Source of the DNA: Paenibacillus kobensis NBRC 15729 | GTDB taxonomy: Bacteria > Bacillota > Bacilli > Paenibacillales > Paenibacillaceae | Direction of reading: 5' to 3' | Length of the DNA stretch: 64,000 nt | Assembly (NCBI RefSeq): GCF_004000825.1 | Contig: NZ_BILZ01000017.1 | Location: forward strand, 1 to 64,000 | Part shown: piece by piece, positions 1-9,426 of the stretch | Position numbering within the stretch: the first letter of the stretch is position 1 | Layout of the letters: each line of letters begins with the position of its first letter | The notes under the pieces: generated by a model | What the model saw: the letters and a program-made list of their open reading frames with translations, nothing else | Database searches by the model: none | Told to the model about the DNA's origin: nothing | Position numbers and translations under genes: made by a program

Positions 1-17
1 AACATACGTTCACGATT

Positions 18-50
18 AGCTCCTCGCCTTTACTGGCGGAGGAGCTTTGT
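18..50 (+). terminator. Rho-independent terminator at window start
   Basis: The arms AGCTCCTCGCC (18-28) and GGCGGAGGAGCT (35-46) pair with one bulged G around a 6-nt loop, followed by a T-rich stretch. It probably ends a gene lying to the left of the window. Confidence 0.65.
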
Positions 51-266
51 TGTTATAGGGTTCTTTTTCCTGCTCGCAAATGTGACAGAAACTTGACTCA
101 CCACTTCAATACAGCACCGAAATGTAGTATGATGAAAAAAGTGTATTCATTCGAGCCACACTTTACGTATACCACGTTAGAGCAACGCTACAGAAGATGA
201 TTGCACCGTGGCAATGAGGCCGGCCGGAAATCGGCAGCGCGCGGCGCGATCTGGAGGAGGAACAGT

Positions 267-3056
267 ATGTCGGAACAGACTGCAACGAGCCCGACAGCGA
301 ATAAGGCAAGCACGAACCATCTGCTTCGCCGGGACGTTCGCTTCTTGGGGAACATTTTGGGAGAAGTGCTCGTCCATCAAGGCGGCGAAGAGCTGCTGGA
401 AATCGTAGAGAAAATACGCGAAATGAGTAAATCGCTTCGCGCGGAATATTCTCCGGAGCTGTATGAAGAATTTAAGTCGACGGTCGCGGGCTTGAACCCA
501 GAAATTCGTCACCAAGTCATTCGTGCCTTCGCGCTCTACTTCCAGCTCGTTAACATCGCGGAGCAGAATCACCGGATTCGCCGCAAGCGCGACTACGAGC
601 GCTCGGCTGGCGAGAGCGTACAACCAGGCTCGATCGAGAGTGCGGTGCAAGTACTGAAAGAACGCAATATCGCGATCGAAGATGTGAAGGAGATGCTCCG
701 CGGCATTTCGCTTGAGCTCGTCATGACGGCACATCCGACGGAAGCAACGCGCCGTGTCGTATTGGATATTCATAAGCGGATCGCAGGCGACGTTATGGAG
801 CTCGACAACCCGACGCTGACGCACCGCGAACGCGAGAAGCTTCGCGAGAAGCTGCTCAACGAAGTGTTCACGCTGTGGCAGACGGACGAGCTGCGCGGCC
901 GCAAGCCGACGGTTATCGACGAAGTGCGTAACGGCCTGTTCTTCTTCGACGAGACGCTGTTCGAGGCGCTGCCGAACGTATATGATGAACTGGAACGCTG
1001 CCTGACGAAGTACTACCCGGATGAGAAATGGCATGTGCCTTCGTATCTCCGGTTCGGTTCTTGGATCGGCGGCGACCGTGACGGTAACCCGTCGGTCAAA
1101 GCGAAAGTAACCTGGGAGACGTTGACGCTCCACCGTGCGCTGGCGCTAGACAAGTACAGCGAAGTGCTTCACGATCTGATGGAACTGCTGAGCTTCAGCA
1201 CGAACATCGTCGAGATTACGACGGAACTGGCGGATTCACTCCGTTCCGACCGTGAGAATATCGAACTGAAATGCGTAGATATTTGGCGCAATGAGCAGGA
1301 GCCTTATCGTATTAAGGTCGGTTACATTTTGCAAAAGCTGGCCAATACGCGCGAAGGCGCTGCTAACCGCTACAACAGCCCGCAAGAGCTGATTGATGAC
1401 TTAAAAATTATCGACCGCAGTCTGCGTCACCATTATGCGGACTATGCGGCGGATACGCATATTAGCAAGCTGATTCGCCAAGTGGAGCTGTTCGGCTTCC
1501 ACATGTCGACGCTCGACATTCGCCAGCACAGTCAAGAGCATGAGAATGCGATGGCGGAAGTGCTGCGCAAAATGCATATCGTCGAAGATTACGCTGCCCT
1601 CTCCGAGGACGAGAAAGTGGAGCTGCTGGCGAAACTGCTGAACGATCCGCGTCCGCTTACGAGCGGCCATCTGGAATATTCCGAATCGACTCGCGAATGC
1701 CTCGACGTCTATGCGACGGTATATCGCGCACAGAAGGAATTCGGCGAGAACTGCATCTCGAGCTACCTGATCAGTATGACGGAAGCAGCAAGCGATATGC
1801 TGGAAGTCATGGTGTTCGCGAAGGAAGTCGGCTTGTTCCGCAAGGAAGCTGACGGTTCGGTCATTTGTACGCTGCAATCTGTGCCTCTGTTCGAGACGAT
1901 TGACGATCTGCATGCTGCGCCTGGCATCATGAAACGTCTGCTGGAGCTGCCGATTTACCGCGATGCGGTTGCGGCAATGAACGATGTGCACGAGATTATG
2001 CTCGGCTATTCGGACAGCAACAAAGACGGCGGCGTCGTAACAGCGAACTGGGAACTGCGCGTAGCGCTGAACGATATCACGGCTTCCGCGAAGCAATTCG
2101 GCGTGAAGCTGAAGTTCTTCCACGGACGCGGAGGTGCACTTGGACGCGGAGGTATGCCGCTGAACCGTAGTATTCTTGCTCAACCGCCTCATACGATTGG
2201 CGGCGGCATCAAGATTACGGAGCAGGGCGAAGTGTTGTCCTCCCGCTACGGACTGCACGATATTGCTTACCGCAGTCTGGAGCAAGCAACTTGGGCGCTC
2301 ATTACGGCAGCACGTCTGGCGAAATATCCAGAGCAAATGCCGCAGGTTGAGTCTGATTGGGACGATATCGGACGCGGCATCTCCGAGACGGCGCTTCATA
2401 AATATCAGGATCTTATTTTCCGCGATCCAGACTTTATGACGTTCTTCAAGGAATCGACGCCTCTTGCGGAAGTCGGCGAGCTGAACATCGGCTCCCGTCC
2501 GTCGAAGCGTAAGAATAGCGACCGCTTTGAAGACCTTCGTGCAATTCCATGGGTATTCGCATGGACGCAAAGCCGTTACCTGCTGCCGGCATGGTACGCG
2601 GCGGGCTTCGCGCTGGAGCAGTACGTACAAGGCGACAGCGGACGTATGCAGAAGCTGCGTGATATGTACACGGGTTTCCCGTTCTTCCGTACGCTGATCG
2701 ACAATCTGCAGATGGCGCTCGCGAAAGCGGACCTGCTGATCGCACGCGAATATGCGGGCATGATCAAGGACGCAACGATCCGCGACCGCATTTTTGGCCA
2801 GATCGAAGAGGAGTATGCACGTTCGCTGCGTCTCATTCTGGAGATTACGGGACAAAGCGAGATTCTCGACAACGTACCGGTTATCCAAGAATCGATTCGT
2901 CTGCGTAATCCGTACGTCGATCCGCTCAGCTACTTGCAAGTGCAGCTGCTGTCCGAGCTTCGTTCGATTCCGGACGATTCCGGCGACGCAGAGCTGCTGC
3001 GTGAAGTGCTGCTGACGATCAACGGCATCGCGGCGGGCCTTCGGAATACGGGCTGA
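267..3056 (+). CDS. ppc: Phosphoenolpyruvate carboxylase
   Basis: Cytosolic anaplerotic enzyme that carboxylates phosphoenolpyruvate to oxaloacetate to refill the TCA cycle. About 929 residues, the usual length of bacterial PEPC. Visible family signatures are VMTAHPTEATRR near residue 152 with the catalytic histidine, GGDRDGNP near 268, the glycine-rich loop FHGRGGALGRGG near 618, GSRPSKRK near 742, and the conserved RNPYVDPL and terminal RNTG near the C-terminus. The start is the ATG at 267 because GGAGGAGG lies 6 nt upstream; the frame is open further upstream but has no comparable site. It stands alone and is followed by a terminator. Function is assigned with high confidence. Confidence 0.97.
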   Translation: MSEQTATSPTANKASTNHLLRRDVRFLGNILGEVLVHQGGEELLEIVEKIREMSKSLRAEYSPELYEEFKSTVAGLNPEIRHQVIRAFALYFQLVNIAEQNHRIRRKRDYERSAGESVQPGSIESAVQVLKERNIAIEDVKEMLRGISLELVMTAHPTEATRRVVLDIHKRIAGDVMELDNPTLTHREREKLREKLLNEVFTLWQTDELRGRKPTVIDEVRNGLFFFDETLFEALPNVYDELERCLTKYYPDEKWHVPSYLRFGSWIGGDRDGNPSVKAKVTWETLTLHRALALDKYSEVLHDLMELLSFSTNIVEITTELADSLRSDRENIELKCVDIWRNEQEPYRIKVGYILQKLANTREGAANRYNSPQELIDDLKIIDRSLRHHYADYAADTHISKLIRQVELFGFHMSTLDIRQHSQEHENAMAEVLRKMHIVEDYAALSEDEKVELLAKLLNDPRPLTSGHLEYSESTRECLDVYATVYRAQKEFGENCISSYLISMTEAASDMLEVMVFAKEVGLFRKEADGSVICTLQSVPLFETIDDLHAAPGIMKRLLELPIYRDAVAAMNDVHEIMLGYSDSNKDGGVVTANWELRVALNDITASAKQFGVKLKFFHGRGGALGRGGMPLNRSILAQPPHTIGGGIKITEQGEVLSSRYGLHDIAYRSLEQATWALITAARLAKYPEQMPQVESDWDDIGRGISETALHKYQDLIFRDPDFMTFFKESTPLAEVGELNIGSRPSKRKNSDRFEDLRAIPWVFAWTQSRYLLPAWYAAGFALEQYVQGDSGRMQKLRDMYTGFPFFRTLIDNLQMALAKADLLIAREYAGMIKDATIRDRIFGQIEEEYARSLRLILEITGQSEILDNVPVIQESIRLRNPYVDPLSYLQVQLLSELRSIPDDSGDAELLREVLLTINGIAAGLRNTG

Positions 3057-3082
3057 TACCGCGTCATACGATAATGAATGGA

Positions 3083-3108
3083 TCCGGCGGTTCCTCCGCC
3101 GGAATAAT
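3083..3108 (+). terminator. Rho-independent terminator after ppc
   Basis: Arms TCCGGCGG (3083-3090) and CCGCCGGA (3096-3103) enclose a 5-nt loop and are followed by AATAATAATT. It lies 27 nt after the ppc stop codon. The tail is only moderately T-rich. Confidence 0.65.
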
Positions 3109-3185
3109 AATTGAAAGGCTGGGCGAATAAGCGGCTGTTGGCTGCTTCGTCCGGCCTTTTGCACATCTTAATGCGAGGTTATGGA

Positions 3186-4100
3186 ATGAAGAAGCCGGGT
3201 TATGGTTTATCTGTGTTATTCGTTCTGCTAGGCGCCTCCAGCTACGGATTTCTGTCGCCGCTTGTGAAACGGACCTATGCAGCCGGCTTCACCTTCGAGG
3301 AAATTACGGTACATCAAGTCGGCATGGGCGCCTTGCTGCTGTGGCTGATCGTCATGTTCAGAAGAAGTGCGAGACGCAATCCGTTCAAGGGACCTTGGCT
3401 TAAGATGGTTTCGATCGGGTTGTTCGGGATGGCGCTGACGACGATTTTTTATAATCTGGCGTTGGAACGAATCGATGCATCGCTTGCGATTATCTTGCTT
3501 TTTCAGTTTACGTGGATTACGATTTTGATAGACAGCATTTGGAATCGGCGGATTCCCGGATTGTGGAGCTGGGTGTCGATCGGATTCGTGCTGGCGGGTA
3601 CGGTGTTTGCCGTAGGGCTGACCGGCGCTGGCATGGAGCGCATGGATGCGCTTGGGGCGATGTGGGGACTGTTATCTGCGGTATCTTACAGCTTGTTCTT
3701 ATGGTTGACTGGCCGGATAAAGTATGACGGTGATCCGGCGCTGCAATCGGCGATCGTAGCGACAACCGCTTTCACGCTCATCGCATCTTTGTATGGATGG
3801 CATGCGGGAGCAGGCGAGGACGAGTTGACGATGGCGGGAATCGGCCTTGTACTCGGTTTGCTGGGGCAAGTGCTGCCCACATTGCTGTTCACGATAGGCA
3901 TTCCGACAATCGGAAGCAGTCTGGCATCCACGCTGGGAGCAGCAGAGCTTCCCGTGGCGGTGGTCGCTGCCTGGCTTATTGCAGGCGAGAGCATCGGCAC
4001 TATGCAGGTGCTAGGAATCGTACTTATTTTATGCGGAATCGTATTGGCTGAGCGGCGTTCCGGCGGTAAACCGCGGAAGGCGCCACGTCTGGGGGAATAA
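3186..4100 (+). CDS. EamA/DMT-family transporter
   Basis: Predicted inner-membrane permease of the drug/metabolite transporter superfamily, about 304 residues with roughly ten hydrophobic segments arranged as two EamA repeats. The first begins near LSVLFVLLGASSYGFLSPL and the second near GAMWGLLSAVSYSLFLWL. The C-terminus is short and basic, as usual for the family. Substrate cannot be read from sequence. The ATG at 3186 has CGAGG 7 nt upstream; an in-frame ATG at 3171 is the alternative. It ends 2 nt before the TTG start of sigW, so the two genes are probably co-transcribed, although their functions look unrelated. Confidence 0.85.
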   Translation: MKKPGYGLSVLFVLLGASSYGFLSPLVKRTYAAGFTFEEITVHQVGMGALLLWLIVMFRRSARRNPFKGPWLKMVSIGLFGMALTTIFYNLALERIDASLAIILLFQFTWITILIDSIWNRRIPGLWSWVSIGFVLAGTVFAVGLTGAGMERMDALGAMWGLLSAVSYSLFLWLTGRIKYDGDPALQSAIVATTAFTLIASLYGWHAGAGEDELTMAGIGLVLGLLGQVLPTLLFTIGIPTIGSSLASTLGAAELPVAVVAAWLIAGESIGTMQVLGIVLILCGIVLAERRSGGKPRKAPRLGE

Positions 4101-4102
4101 CT

Positions 4103-4669
4103 TTGATATCTGTGGAAGCGAGGCTGGCCAAGCTGGTGCTGAAGGGCGACCAGCAAGCGTTCGCCGACATTGTGGATATGTATCAAGACAAGCTGTATCA
4201 TATGGCCTACCGGATGCTGTACAACCGTCAAGAAGCGGAAGACGTTGTGCAGGATACGTTCCTGCGCGTATACCGGAACTTGGACCGGTACGATGATTCG
4301 ATGAAATTCTCGACTTGGATATATCGGATTGCAACGAATCTGTGTATTGATCGGCTTAGAAGAAGAAAGGCGACTTATTCGCTGGATGCGGAATCGTCCG
4401 AGCATGAAGGGCTCGACGGATATTCGATGCTGCCTAGTGACAACCGGACGCCTGAGAGCGAGACGCTGCTGTCGGAGACACAGCGGATTATCCATCAAGC
4501 AATTGCAACGCTGCCGGCGAAGTATAAGTCAGTGATGGTTCTCCGTTATTTGCAGGACATGTCGCTGCAGGAGATAAGCGATGTTCTCGACATGCCGGTC
4601 ACGACAATCAAGACGCGCGTACACCGGGGCAGGGAATTTCTCCGCAAACGGCTGGAACACAAATTGTAA
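4103..4669 (+). CDS. sigW: ECF RNA polymerase sigma factor SigW
   Basis: Extracytoplasmic-function sigma factor directing the cell-envelope stress regulon, 188 residues. Region 2 includes the AEDVVQDTFLRVYRNLDRYD core-binding segment and the FSTWIYRIATNLCIDRLRRR -10 recognition helix; region 4 contains LQEISDVLDMPVTTIKTRVHRGRE, a helix-turn-helix for the -35 element. Overall similarity to Bacillus subtilis SigW is clear, including the YSLDAE segment. The start is TTG 4103 with TGGGGGAA upstream. It is followed by the anti-sigma gene rsiW and the cdaA-glmS block, the same neighbourhood as in B. subtilis. A sigma-W-like promoter is found after, not before, this gene within the window. Confidence 0.93.
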   Translation: MISVEARLAKLVLKGDQQAFADIVDMYQDKLYHMAYRMLYNRQEAEDVVQDTFLRVYRNLDRYDDSMKFSTWIYRIATNLCIDRLRRRKATYSLDAESSEHEGLDGYSMLPSDNRTPESETLLSETQRIIHQAIATLPAKYKSVMVLRYLQDMSLQEISDVLDMPVTTIKTRVHRGREFLRKRLEHKL

Positions 4670-4697
4670 CCAAACAAGCCGATCGCCGTATAGGTAA

Positions 4698-4724
4698 TGA
4701 AACGTAAGATGGCGGTCGCGCGTA
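4698..4724 (+). promoter_or_regulatory. Sigma-W-type promoter between sigW and rsiW
   Basis: TGAAAC at 4698-4703 and CGTA at 4721-4724 are separated by 17 nt, an exact match to the established sigma-W consensus (TGAAAC, 16-17 nt, CGTA). It lies 45 nt before the rsiW start, so SigW could raise its own anti-sigma factor independently of sigW. No equally good site was found in front of sigW. Confidence 0.75.
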
Positions 4725-4768
4725 TGTTGATAGTAACAACCTGATGTTTAAGCATGAAGGGGAAAGGA

Positions 4769-5401
4769 ATGGCTGCTATGAATTGCAACGTCGCCATCAT
4801 TTGGATGCACGATTATTTGGACGGCGAACTGCCGCAACAAGATACGGTAGAGCTGAAGGCTCATATGCTGGCCTGTCCGGAATGCCGGGCAAGATTCGAG
4901 CAATTGGAACGGACGGAATCGCTCGTCTCGTCATCACTTCATACACATGCTCCGCTTGAACCGGGGCAATCGGAGCAGCTGCGCCAGCGCATAATGGCCG
5001 TCCTGCCGAAGGATCGGAAGCAGCTGTCATGGTTCAGATGGGTAAGGAATCATCCGGCGGTATCGGTGGCGGCGGTATTTTTCTTCGTTATGCTGTCGAG
5101 CTTCCTCTCGATGTGGCATCAGGATGGAGAATTAATCGTGAAGGGCAATGACCTGCAGCAAGTTATCATACAAGGCGATACTGTTATTGTGCCTGAAGGT
5201 GCCCATGTGAACGGCGATCTGACGATCGAGAACGGCACAGCGGAAGTGCAAGGAGACGTGAACGGCAACGTCACCGTCATCGATGGCAAGCTGCAGCTTG
5301 CATCGACTGCACACATCGCAGGCTCCAGCCGAACGATCGACCGGGCGCTGGATTGGTTCTGGTATAAAGTGACGGAGACGGTAACCGACATGACCAAATG
5401 A
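4769..5401 (+). CDS. rsiW: Anti-sigma-W factor RsiW
   Basis: Membrane anti-sigma factor that holds SigW inactive until regulated proteolysis releases it. About 210 residues. The N-terminal zinc-binding ZAS domain shows the HX3CX2C motif in HMLACPECRARF, preceded by MHDYLDGEL. One transmembrane helix follows (VSVAAVFFFVMLSSFLSMW). The extracytoplasmic part has a bactofilin-like pattern (VPEGAHVNGDLTIENG, then VQGDVNGNVTVIDG) and ends near LDWFWYKV, all shared with B. subtilis RsiW. ATG 4769 was chosen because AAGGGG ends 6 nt upstream; ATG 4754 is in frame but has no site. A sigma-W-type promoter precedes it and a terminator follows. Confidence 0.92.
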   Translation: MAAMNCNVAIIWMHDYLDGELPQQDTVELKAHMLACPECRARFEQLERTESLVSSSLHTHAPLEPGQSEQLRQRIMAVLPKDRKQLSWFRWVRNHPAVSVAAVFFFVMLSSFLSMWHQDGELIVKGNDLQQVIIQGDTVIVPEGAHVNGDLTIENGTAEVQGDVNGNVTVIDGKLQLASTAHIAGSSRTIDRALDWFWYKVTETVTDMTK

Positions 5402-5405
5402 GCTT

Positions 5406-5442
5406 AAGTGCCTTCCGTTTTTGAATGGAAGGTACTTTTTTT
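5406..5442 (+). terminator. Rho-independent terminator after rsiW
   Basis: Arms AAGTGCCTTCC (5406-5416) and GGAAGGTACTT (5427-5437) are followed by a run of T. It separates the sigW-rsiW unit from cdaA, which therefore probably has its own promoter in the 5443-5653 gap; no convincing promoter could be picked there. Confidence 0.85.
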
Positions 5443-5653
5443 GTATTATAAGAAGGATTTACATTGTACTTTCTAGAAAATAATAAGGTTGACTACTGAA
5501 TCATCAGTCAGTTGTACGAGTTGCACATCGAGATCAGTCAGTTTGGCAATCGACCACTAGAGATAGAAATGGTCATCCGCGGTGCAATTGTGCCGTAGAA
5601 ACGTGTCAAATGGCTGCCGAATGGGTAATTGTCGCTTGGGGGCCTGTAAATCC

Positions 5654-6490
5654 ATGAACTATTTCAATGATTTGAGCTGGCAGAATGGGATTAAAGATGT
5701 TATCGACATCGTCATTGTCAGTTACATTATATATAAGTTAATATTGCTCGTTCGCGGAACGCGCGCCGTTCAGTTGCTCAAGGGCATCTTCGTACTTGTC
5801 GCTACTTGGGCGCTTAGTACGTGGCTGGATCTCGGGACGCTGAAGTGGCTGATGAATCAAATGTTCACGTTCGGTGTCGTCAGTGTGCTCATTATTTTTC
5901 AACCGGAGCTGCGCCGCGCACTGGAGCAATTGGGCCGGGGCAAGCTGTTCGCGCGGACGAACGGGCTGGAGCGGGATCAAATCAACGAGCGGATCACCGC
6001 AATCATTAAGGCCGTCAACTACATGGCGAAGCGGAAAATCGGCGCCTTAATCGTATTCGAACGGAGCACCGGCGTTAATGAGTTCATCGAGTCCGGAATT
6101 GCGATGGAGTCTAGGATCAGTTCGGAGCTGCTCGTGAACATTTTTACGCCGAACACGCCGCTCCATGACGGAGCCGTCATTATTCGGGGCAATCAGATTA
6201 TGGCTGCCGCCTGTTATTTGCCGCTGTCCGAGAATCCGTTCATTAGCAAAGAGTTGGGGACGAGGCATAGGGCGGCGATCGGGGTCGGTGAAGTATGCGA
6301 CGCGGTATCGGTTGTCGTCTCGGAGGAGACCGGACAAGTATCGCTTTGTATGAACGGCATGATCGTTAGGGATATCAAGGAAGAGTCGTTGATCTCGAAG
6401 CTGTTCGAAGAGTTGCTCCCGCCAAGTTCGCAGAGCGAGAAGGTCAAAACTTCGTTCTGGCGCCGTAAGGGGGATCAACAGAATGGATAA
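5654..6490 (+). CDS. cdaA: Diadenylate cyclase CdaA
   Basis: Membrane-bound enzyme that makes cyclic di-AMP from two ATP molecules; the nucleotide controls potassium and cell-wall homeostasis. About 278 residues, close to B. subtilis CdaA. The N-terminus has three hydrophobic helices (for example IDIVIVSYIIYKLILLV), followed by the DAC domain with the catalytic signatures LHDGAVI (Asp near residue 172) and GTRHRAAIG (RHR near 204-206). ATG 5654 was chosen because MNYFNDLSWQNGIKDVIDI is where the family begins; TGGGGG lies about 12 nt upstream, slightly far. It overlaps cdaR by 8 nt and is co-transcribed with cdaR and glmM, whose products bind and modulate it in related bacteria. Confidence 0.95.
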   Translation: MNYFNDLSWQNGIKDVIDIVIVSYIIYKLILLVRGTRAVQLLKGIFVLVATWALSTWLDLGTLKWLMNQMFTFGVVSVLIIFQPELRRALEQLGRGKLFARTNGLERDQINERITAIIKAVNYMAKRKIGALIVFERSTGVNEFIESGIAMESRISSELLVNIFTPNTPLHDGAVIIRGNQIMAAACYLPLSENPFISKELGTRHRAAIGVGEVCDAVSVVVSEETGQVSLCMNGMIVRDIKEESLISKLFEELLPPSSQSEKVKTSFWRRKGDQQNG

Positions 6491-7937
6491 ATGGCTTGTG
6501 CATCCGACTGCACTTAAAGTGTTGTCCGTCGTTGTGGCGCTTCTGCTCTGGGCTGTTGTTCACTTCGATCCGGAGACGAACAAGAATAAGAATATAACAA
6601 CGACGATTACACATGTCATCGATACGGTTCAGATTAAGACGATCGGTCTGGACGAGAAGACGCGCGCGCTGCGTTCGATCGAGCCGGGAGCGGTTAAACT
6701 CGTCGTAAGCGGCTCGAGAACGCGTCTGGCTGCGGCGGCGCCCGACGATTATGTCGTATCGGCGAATCTGTCGGCCGTACCGAACGGCAGGAGCGAGGTT
6801 ACGCTATCCGTCGAGCTGCCGAAGGGCGTGGAATTGATCGAGATGACGCCGAACCGGGCGACGGTACAGATCGAACCGATGCAGACGAAGGAATTCCAGG
6901 TTCAAGTCATAACAGCAGGCGAGCCAGCTAACGGTTACAAGGTCGGAGAGCCGATTGTGAAGCCTAACAACCGGGTGCATGTGACGATGCCTGAGGATGA
7001 GCTGGAGCTCATCGGGGCGGTTGCCGTAAATGTGAACGTGGCGAATGAAGAAGAGACGGTTAGCGAGAAGCGGGCTCGCGTTGTCGTATACGATAACGAT
7101 GGCAATGAGCTTAAGAATGCGGTCGTCAGCCCAAGTGTAGTCGAGGTTGAGGTGCCGATTACTAAGCCGTACAAGCAGCTGCCGCTGCAGATCGGCTATA
7201 CCGGCAAGCTACCGGACGGACTAAGCATTGCGAAGCTGACATTGTCGACGGAACAGGTGACGGTGTACGGGCCGCAGAACGTGTTGGACAAGCTGGAGTT
7301 CTACGATGGTCTGAGCGTTGACTTGTCCAAAGTAACCGGGTCGGGCACCTATACGTATGATATTAATCCGATCGAAGGCGTTGCAGCGGTGGATCCGGCG
7401 AAAGTATCAGTAACGATTGAGATCGAACCGACGGCCAGCCGCACAGTTGAGCAAGTGCCGATCGTGATGAACGGTTTGGCGGAAGGGATGAAAGCTGCTC
7501 TCGTAAGTCCGGCAGAAGGACGGATGGACATTACGGTGCGAGGAGCGCCTTCCCTGATTGATAAGATGGGGCCGGACGACATTCAAGCGGTAGCCCGGCT
7601 AGAGTCTCTTGGCGTCGGCCAACATGAAATCGTATTAAATATTCATGTGCCGAATTATATTGGCGTCAATCCGCTCCCTTATAAGGTGACGGTCGACATT
7701 ACAGATAGCAAAGCGGAAGGCGAGGTGCCGGCTTCCGGTACCGACGCCGGCCATTCAGCGGCGAATGAGGCTGGCAGCGGAGGCGCTTCACAGGGAGATG
7801 GAGAAGCAGCCGCAGGCGGCACGGAAGCGGGAACTGGATCGGAACCTGGCTCCAGCTCGGAGACTCATTCGAACCATGATGCGGTTGAAACGCCTGCCGC
7901 CGGAAGCGAGCATACGGAACCGGCGGCAGTTCAATAA
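6483..7937 (+). CDS. cdaR: CdaA regulatory protein CdaR (YbbR-domain protein)
   Basis: Extracytoplasmic membrane-anchored partner of CdaA, 484 residues. One N-terminal transmembrane helix (LKVLSVVVALLLWAVVHF) is followed by tandem YbbR-type beta domains; the repeats can be seen at segments such as AVKLVVSGSRTRL, VPITKPYKQLPLQIGYTGKL and VPIVMNGLAEGMKA. The last roughly 75 residues form a low-complexity Gly/Ala/Ser/Glu tail of about four times the composition bias of the rest of the protein by eye, not needed for the YbbR fold. The start ATG overlaps the end of cdaA, so translation is probably coupled. The product is known in related species to modulate c-di-AMP synthesis. Confidence 0.92.
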   Translation: MDKWLVHPTALKVLSVVVALLLWAVVHFDPETNKNKNITTTITHVIDTVQIKTIGLDEKTRALRSIEPGAVKLVVSGSRTRLAAAAPDDYVVSANLSAVPNGRSEVTLSVELPKGVELIEMTPNRATVQIEPMQTKEFQVQVITAGEPANGYKVGEPIVKPNNRVHVTMPEDELELIGAVAVNVNVANEEETVSEKRARVVVYDNDGNELKNAVVSPSVVEVEVPITKPYKQLPLQIGYTGKLPDGLSIAKLTLSTEQVTVYGPQNVLDKLEFYDGLSVDLSKVTGSGTYTYDINPIEGVAAVDPAKVSVTIEIEPTASRTVEQVPIVMNGLAEGMKAALVSPAEGRMDITVRGAPSLIDKMGPDDIQAVARLESLGVGQHEIVLNIHVPNYIGVNPLPYKVTVDITDSKAEGEVPASGTDAGHSAANEAGSGGASQGDGEAAAGGTEAGTGSEPGSSSETHSNHDAVETPAAGSEHTEPAAVQ

Positions 7938-8003
7938 ATGGTCGGCCTTGCGGCTGGCGAACTTATTTCTTATTTTCAGACACAGAAGGGGATCAGGACA
8001 GTT

Positions 8004-9344
8004 ATGGGTAAATATTTCGGAACAGACGGCGTACGTGGGGTAGCGAATCAGGAGCTGACGCCGGAGCTTGCATATAAAATCGGACGCTGCGGCGGCTATG
8101 TGTTGGCAGGCCAAGCGGACAAACCAAAGGTCGTCATCGGCCTTGATACACGTATTTCCGGACCGATGCTGGAGGCAGCGCTCATCGCAGGCCTTCTGTC
8201 GATCGGTGCGAGCGTCATTCGTCTTGGCGTCGTCTCGACGCCAGCCGTTGCGTATTTGACGCGGGAGCTGAAGGCGGATGCCGGCGTTATGATATCTGCA
8301 TCGCACAATCCTGTGGCGGATAACGGCATTAAGTTTTTCGGCGGGGACGGCTTCAAGCTGTCCGACGATACGGAGCTCGAAATCGAGCGTCTGATGGACG
8401 CTGAGGTTGATGAGCTGCCGCGCCCTGTAGGCGGAGATATTGGCACGGTTACATCTGACGATACGGCGAAGTATCGGTACTTGGAGTTCCTGAAAACGAC
8501 GATCAGCGCTTCGTTCGAAGGCTTGAAGGTCGTACTCGACTGCGCTCACGGCTCCGCGTATGAGCTGGCGCCGCGCGTGTTCCGCGAACTGGGCGCAGAA
8601 GTCATTACCGTCGGCGCAGAGCCGGACGGACGCAACATTAACGAAGGCGTCGGATCGACGCATCCGGAGTATCTGCGCGAGCAAGTGCTGAAGCACGGCG
8701 CACAGCTCGGGTTGTCGTTCGACGGTGATGCCGACCGTCTCATCGCAATCGATGAGAACGGCGATGAAGTAGACGGCGATTATATTTTATGCATTTGCGG
8801 CGATGCCATGCGCCGTGATGGACGTCTGAGCGGCGATACGATCGTGACGACGGTTATGGCGAACATCGGATTTTTCAAGGCAACGGATAAGCTGGGTCTG
8901 AAGACGGCACAGACGGCGGTCGGCGACCGTTATGTAATGGAAGAAATGCGCCGCGGCGGCTTCAATCTGGGCGGCGAGCAATCGGGCCATGTTATTTTCC
9001 TCGATTACAATACGACAGGCGACGGCATTCTAACCGCTATGCAGCTCGTGGATACGCTCGTCAAATCGGGCAAGAAGCTTAGCGAGCTTAAAGGTCTGAT
9101 GCGCAAATATCCGCAGGTGCTCGTGAACGTTCGCGTTGCGGACAAAACGATGTACAAAGACAATGCAGCAATCGCTGCTGCAGTCAGCGAAGTTGAAGCG
9201 GAGCTCGGCGATAACGGCCGCGTCCTCGTACGCCCATCGGGCACGGAGTCTCTTATCCGCGTTATGGCGGAAGGTCCGGAGAAGGATCTGGTTGAAGCGT
9301 ACGTACAGCGTATCGTTGACGTCGTGAAGACAGAGCTGGGTTAA
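8004..9344 (+). CDS. glmM: Phosphoglucosamine mutase GlmM
   Basis: Converts glucosamine-6-phosphate to glucosamine-1-phosphate on the route to UDP-GlcNAc and peptidoglycan. 446 residues, the family's normal length. The phosphoserine loop is MISASHNP with the catalytic Ser at residue 100; the metal-binding loop is FDGDADRLI, the sugar-binding loop is GGEQSGHVI, and the phosphate-binding loop is [15 protein letters not shown] 8004 gives the family N-terminus [12 protein letters not shown]; a longer open frame begins at 7938 without support. It follows cdaR by 66 nt and ends before a terminator-like hairpin. GlmM is a known interactor and inhibitor of CdaA in related Firmicutes. Confidence 0.97.
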   Translation: MGKYFGTDGVRGVANQELTPELAYKIGRCGGYVLAGQADKPKVVIGLDTRISGPMLEAALIAGLLSIGASVIRLGVVSTPAVAYLTRELKADAGVMISASHNPVADNGIKFFGGDGFKLSDDTELEIERLMDAEVDELPRPVGGDIGTVTSDDTAKYRYLEFLKTTISASFEGLKVVLDCAHGSAYELAPRVFRELGAEVITVGAEPDGRNINEGVGSTHPEYLREQVLKHGAQLGLSFDGDADRLIAIDENGDEVDGDYILCICGDAMRRDGRLSGDTIVTTVMANIGFFKATDKLGLKTAQTAVGDRYVMEEMRRGGFNLGGEQSGHVIFLDYNTTGDGILTAMQLVDTLVKSGKKLSELKGLMRKYPQVLVNVRVADKTMYKDNAAIAAAVSEVEAELGDNGRVLVRPSGTESLIRVMAEGPEKDLVEAYVQRIVDVVKTELG

Positions 9345-9384
9345 TACTCGGTTCGGTTCGGAGTTAAGAATCGATGATATAGAG

Positions 9385-9426
9385 GTGAGCAGGCGCATTG
9401 CATTGCGTTTGTTCACTTTTTTTGCT
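9385..9426 (+). terminator. Rho-independent terminator after glmM
   Basis: GTGAGCAGGCGCA (from 9385) can pair with TGCGTTTGTTCAC through several G-U pairs, and a run of seven T follows. It separates the cdaA-cdaR-glmM unit from glmS. Confidence 0.75.

Noticed and set aside
1401-3164. Very long open frame on the reverse strand opposite ppc
   Set aside because: It lies antisense to ppc, has a Cys/Arg/His-rich composition without family motifs, and no ribosome binding site. It is a codon-bias shadow; the same holds opposite glmS (10380-12464).
4990-5314. Reverse-strand open frames opposite rsiW
   Set aside because: Antisense to rsiW, no ribosome binding site, and no recognisable motifs.
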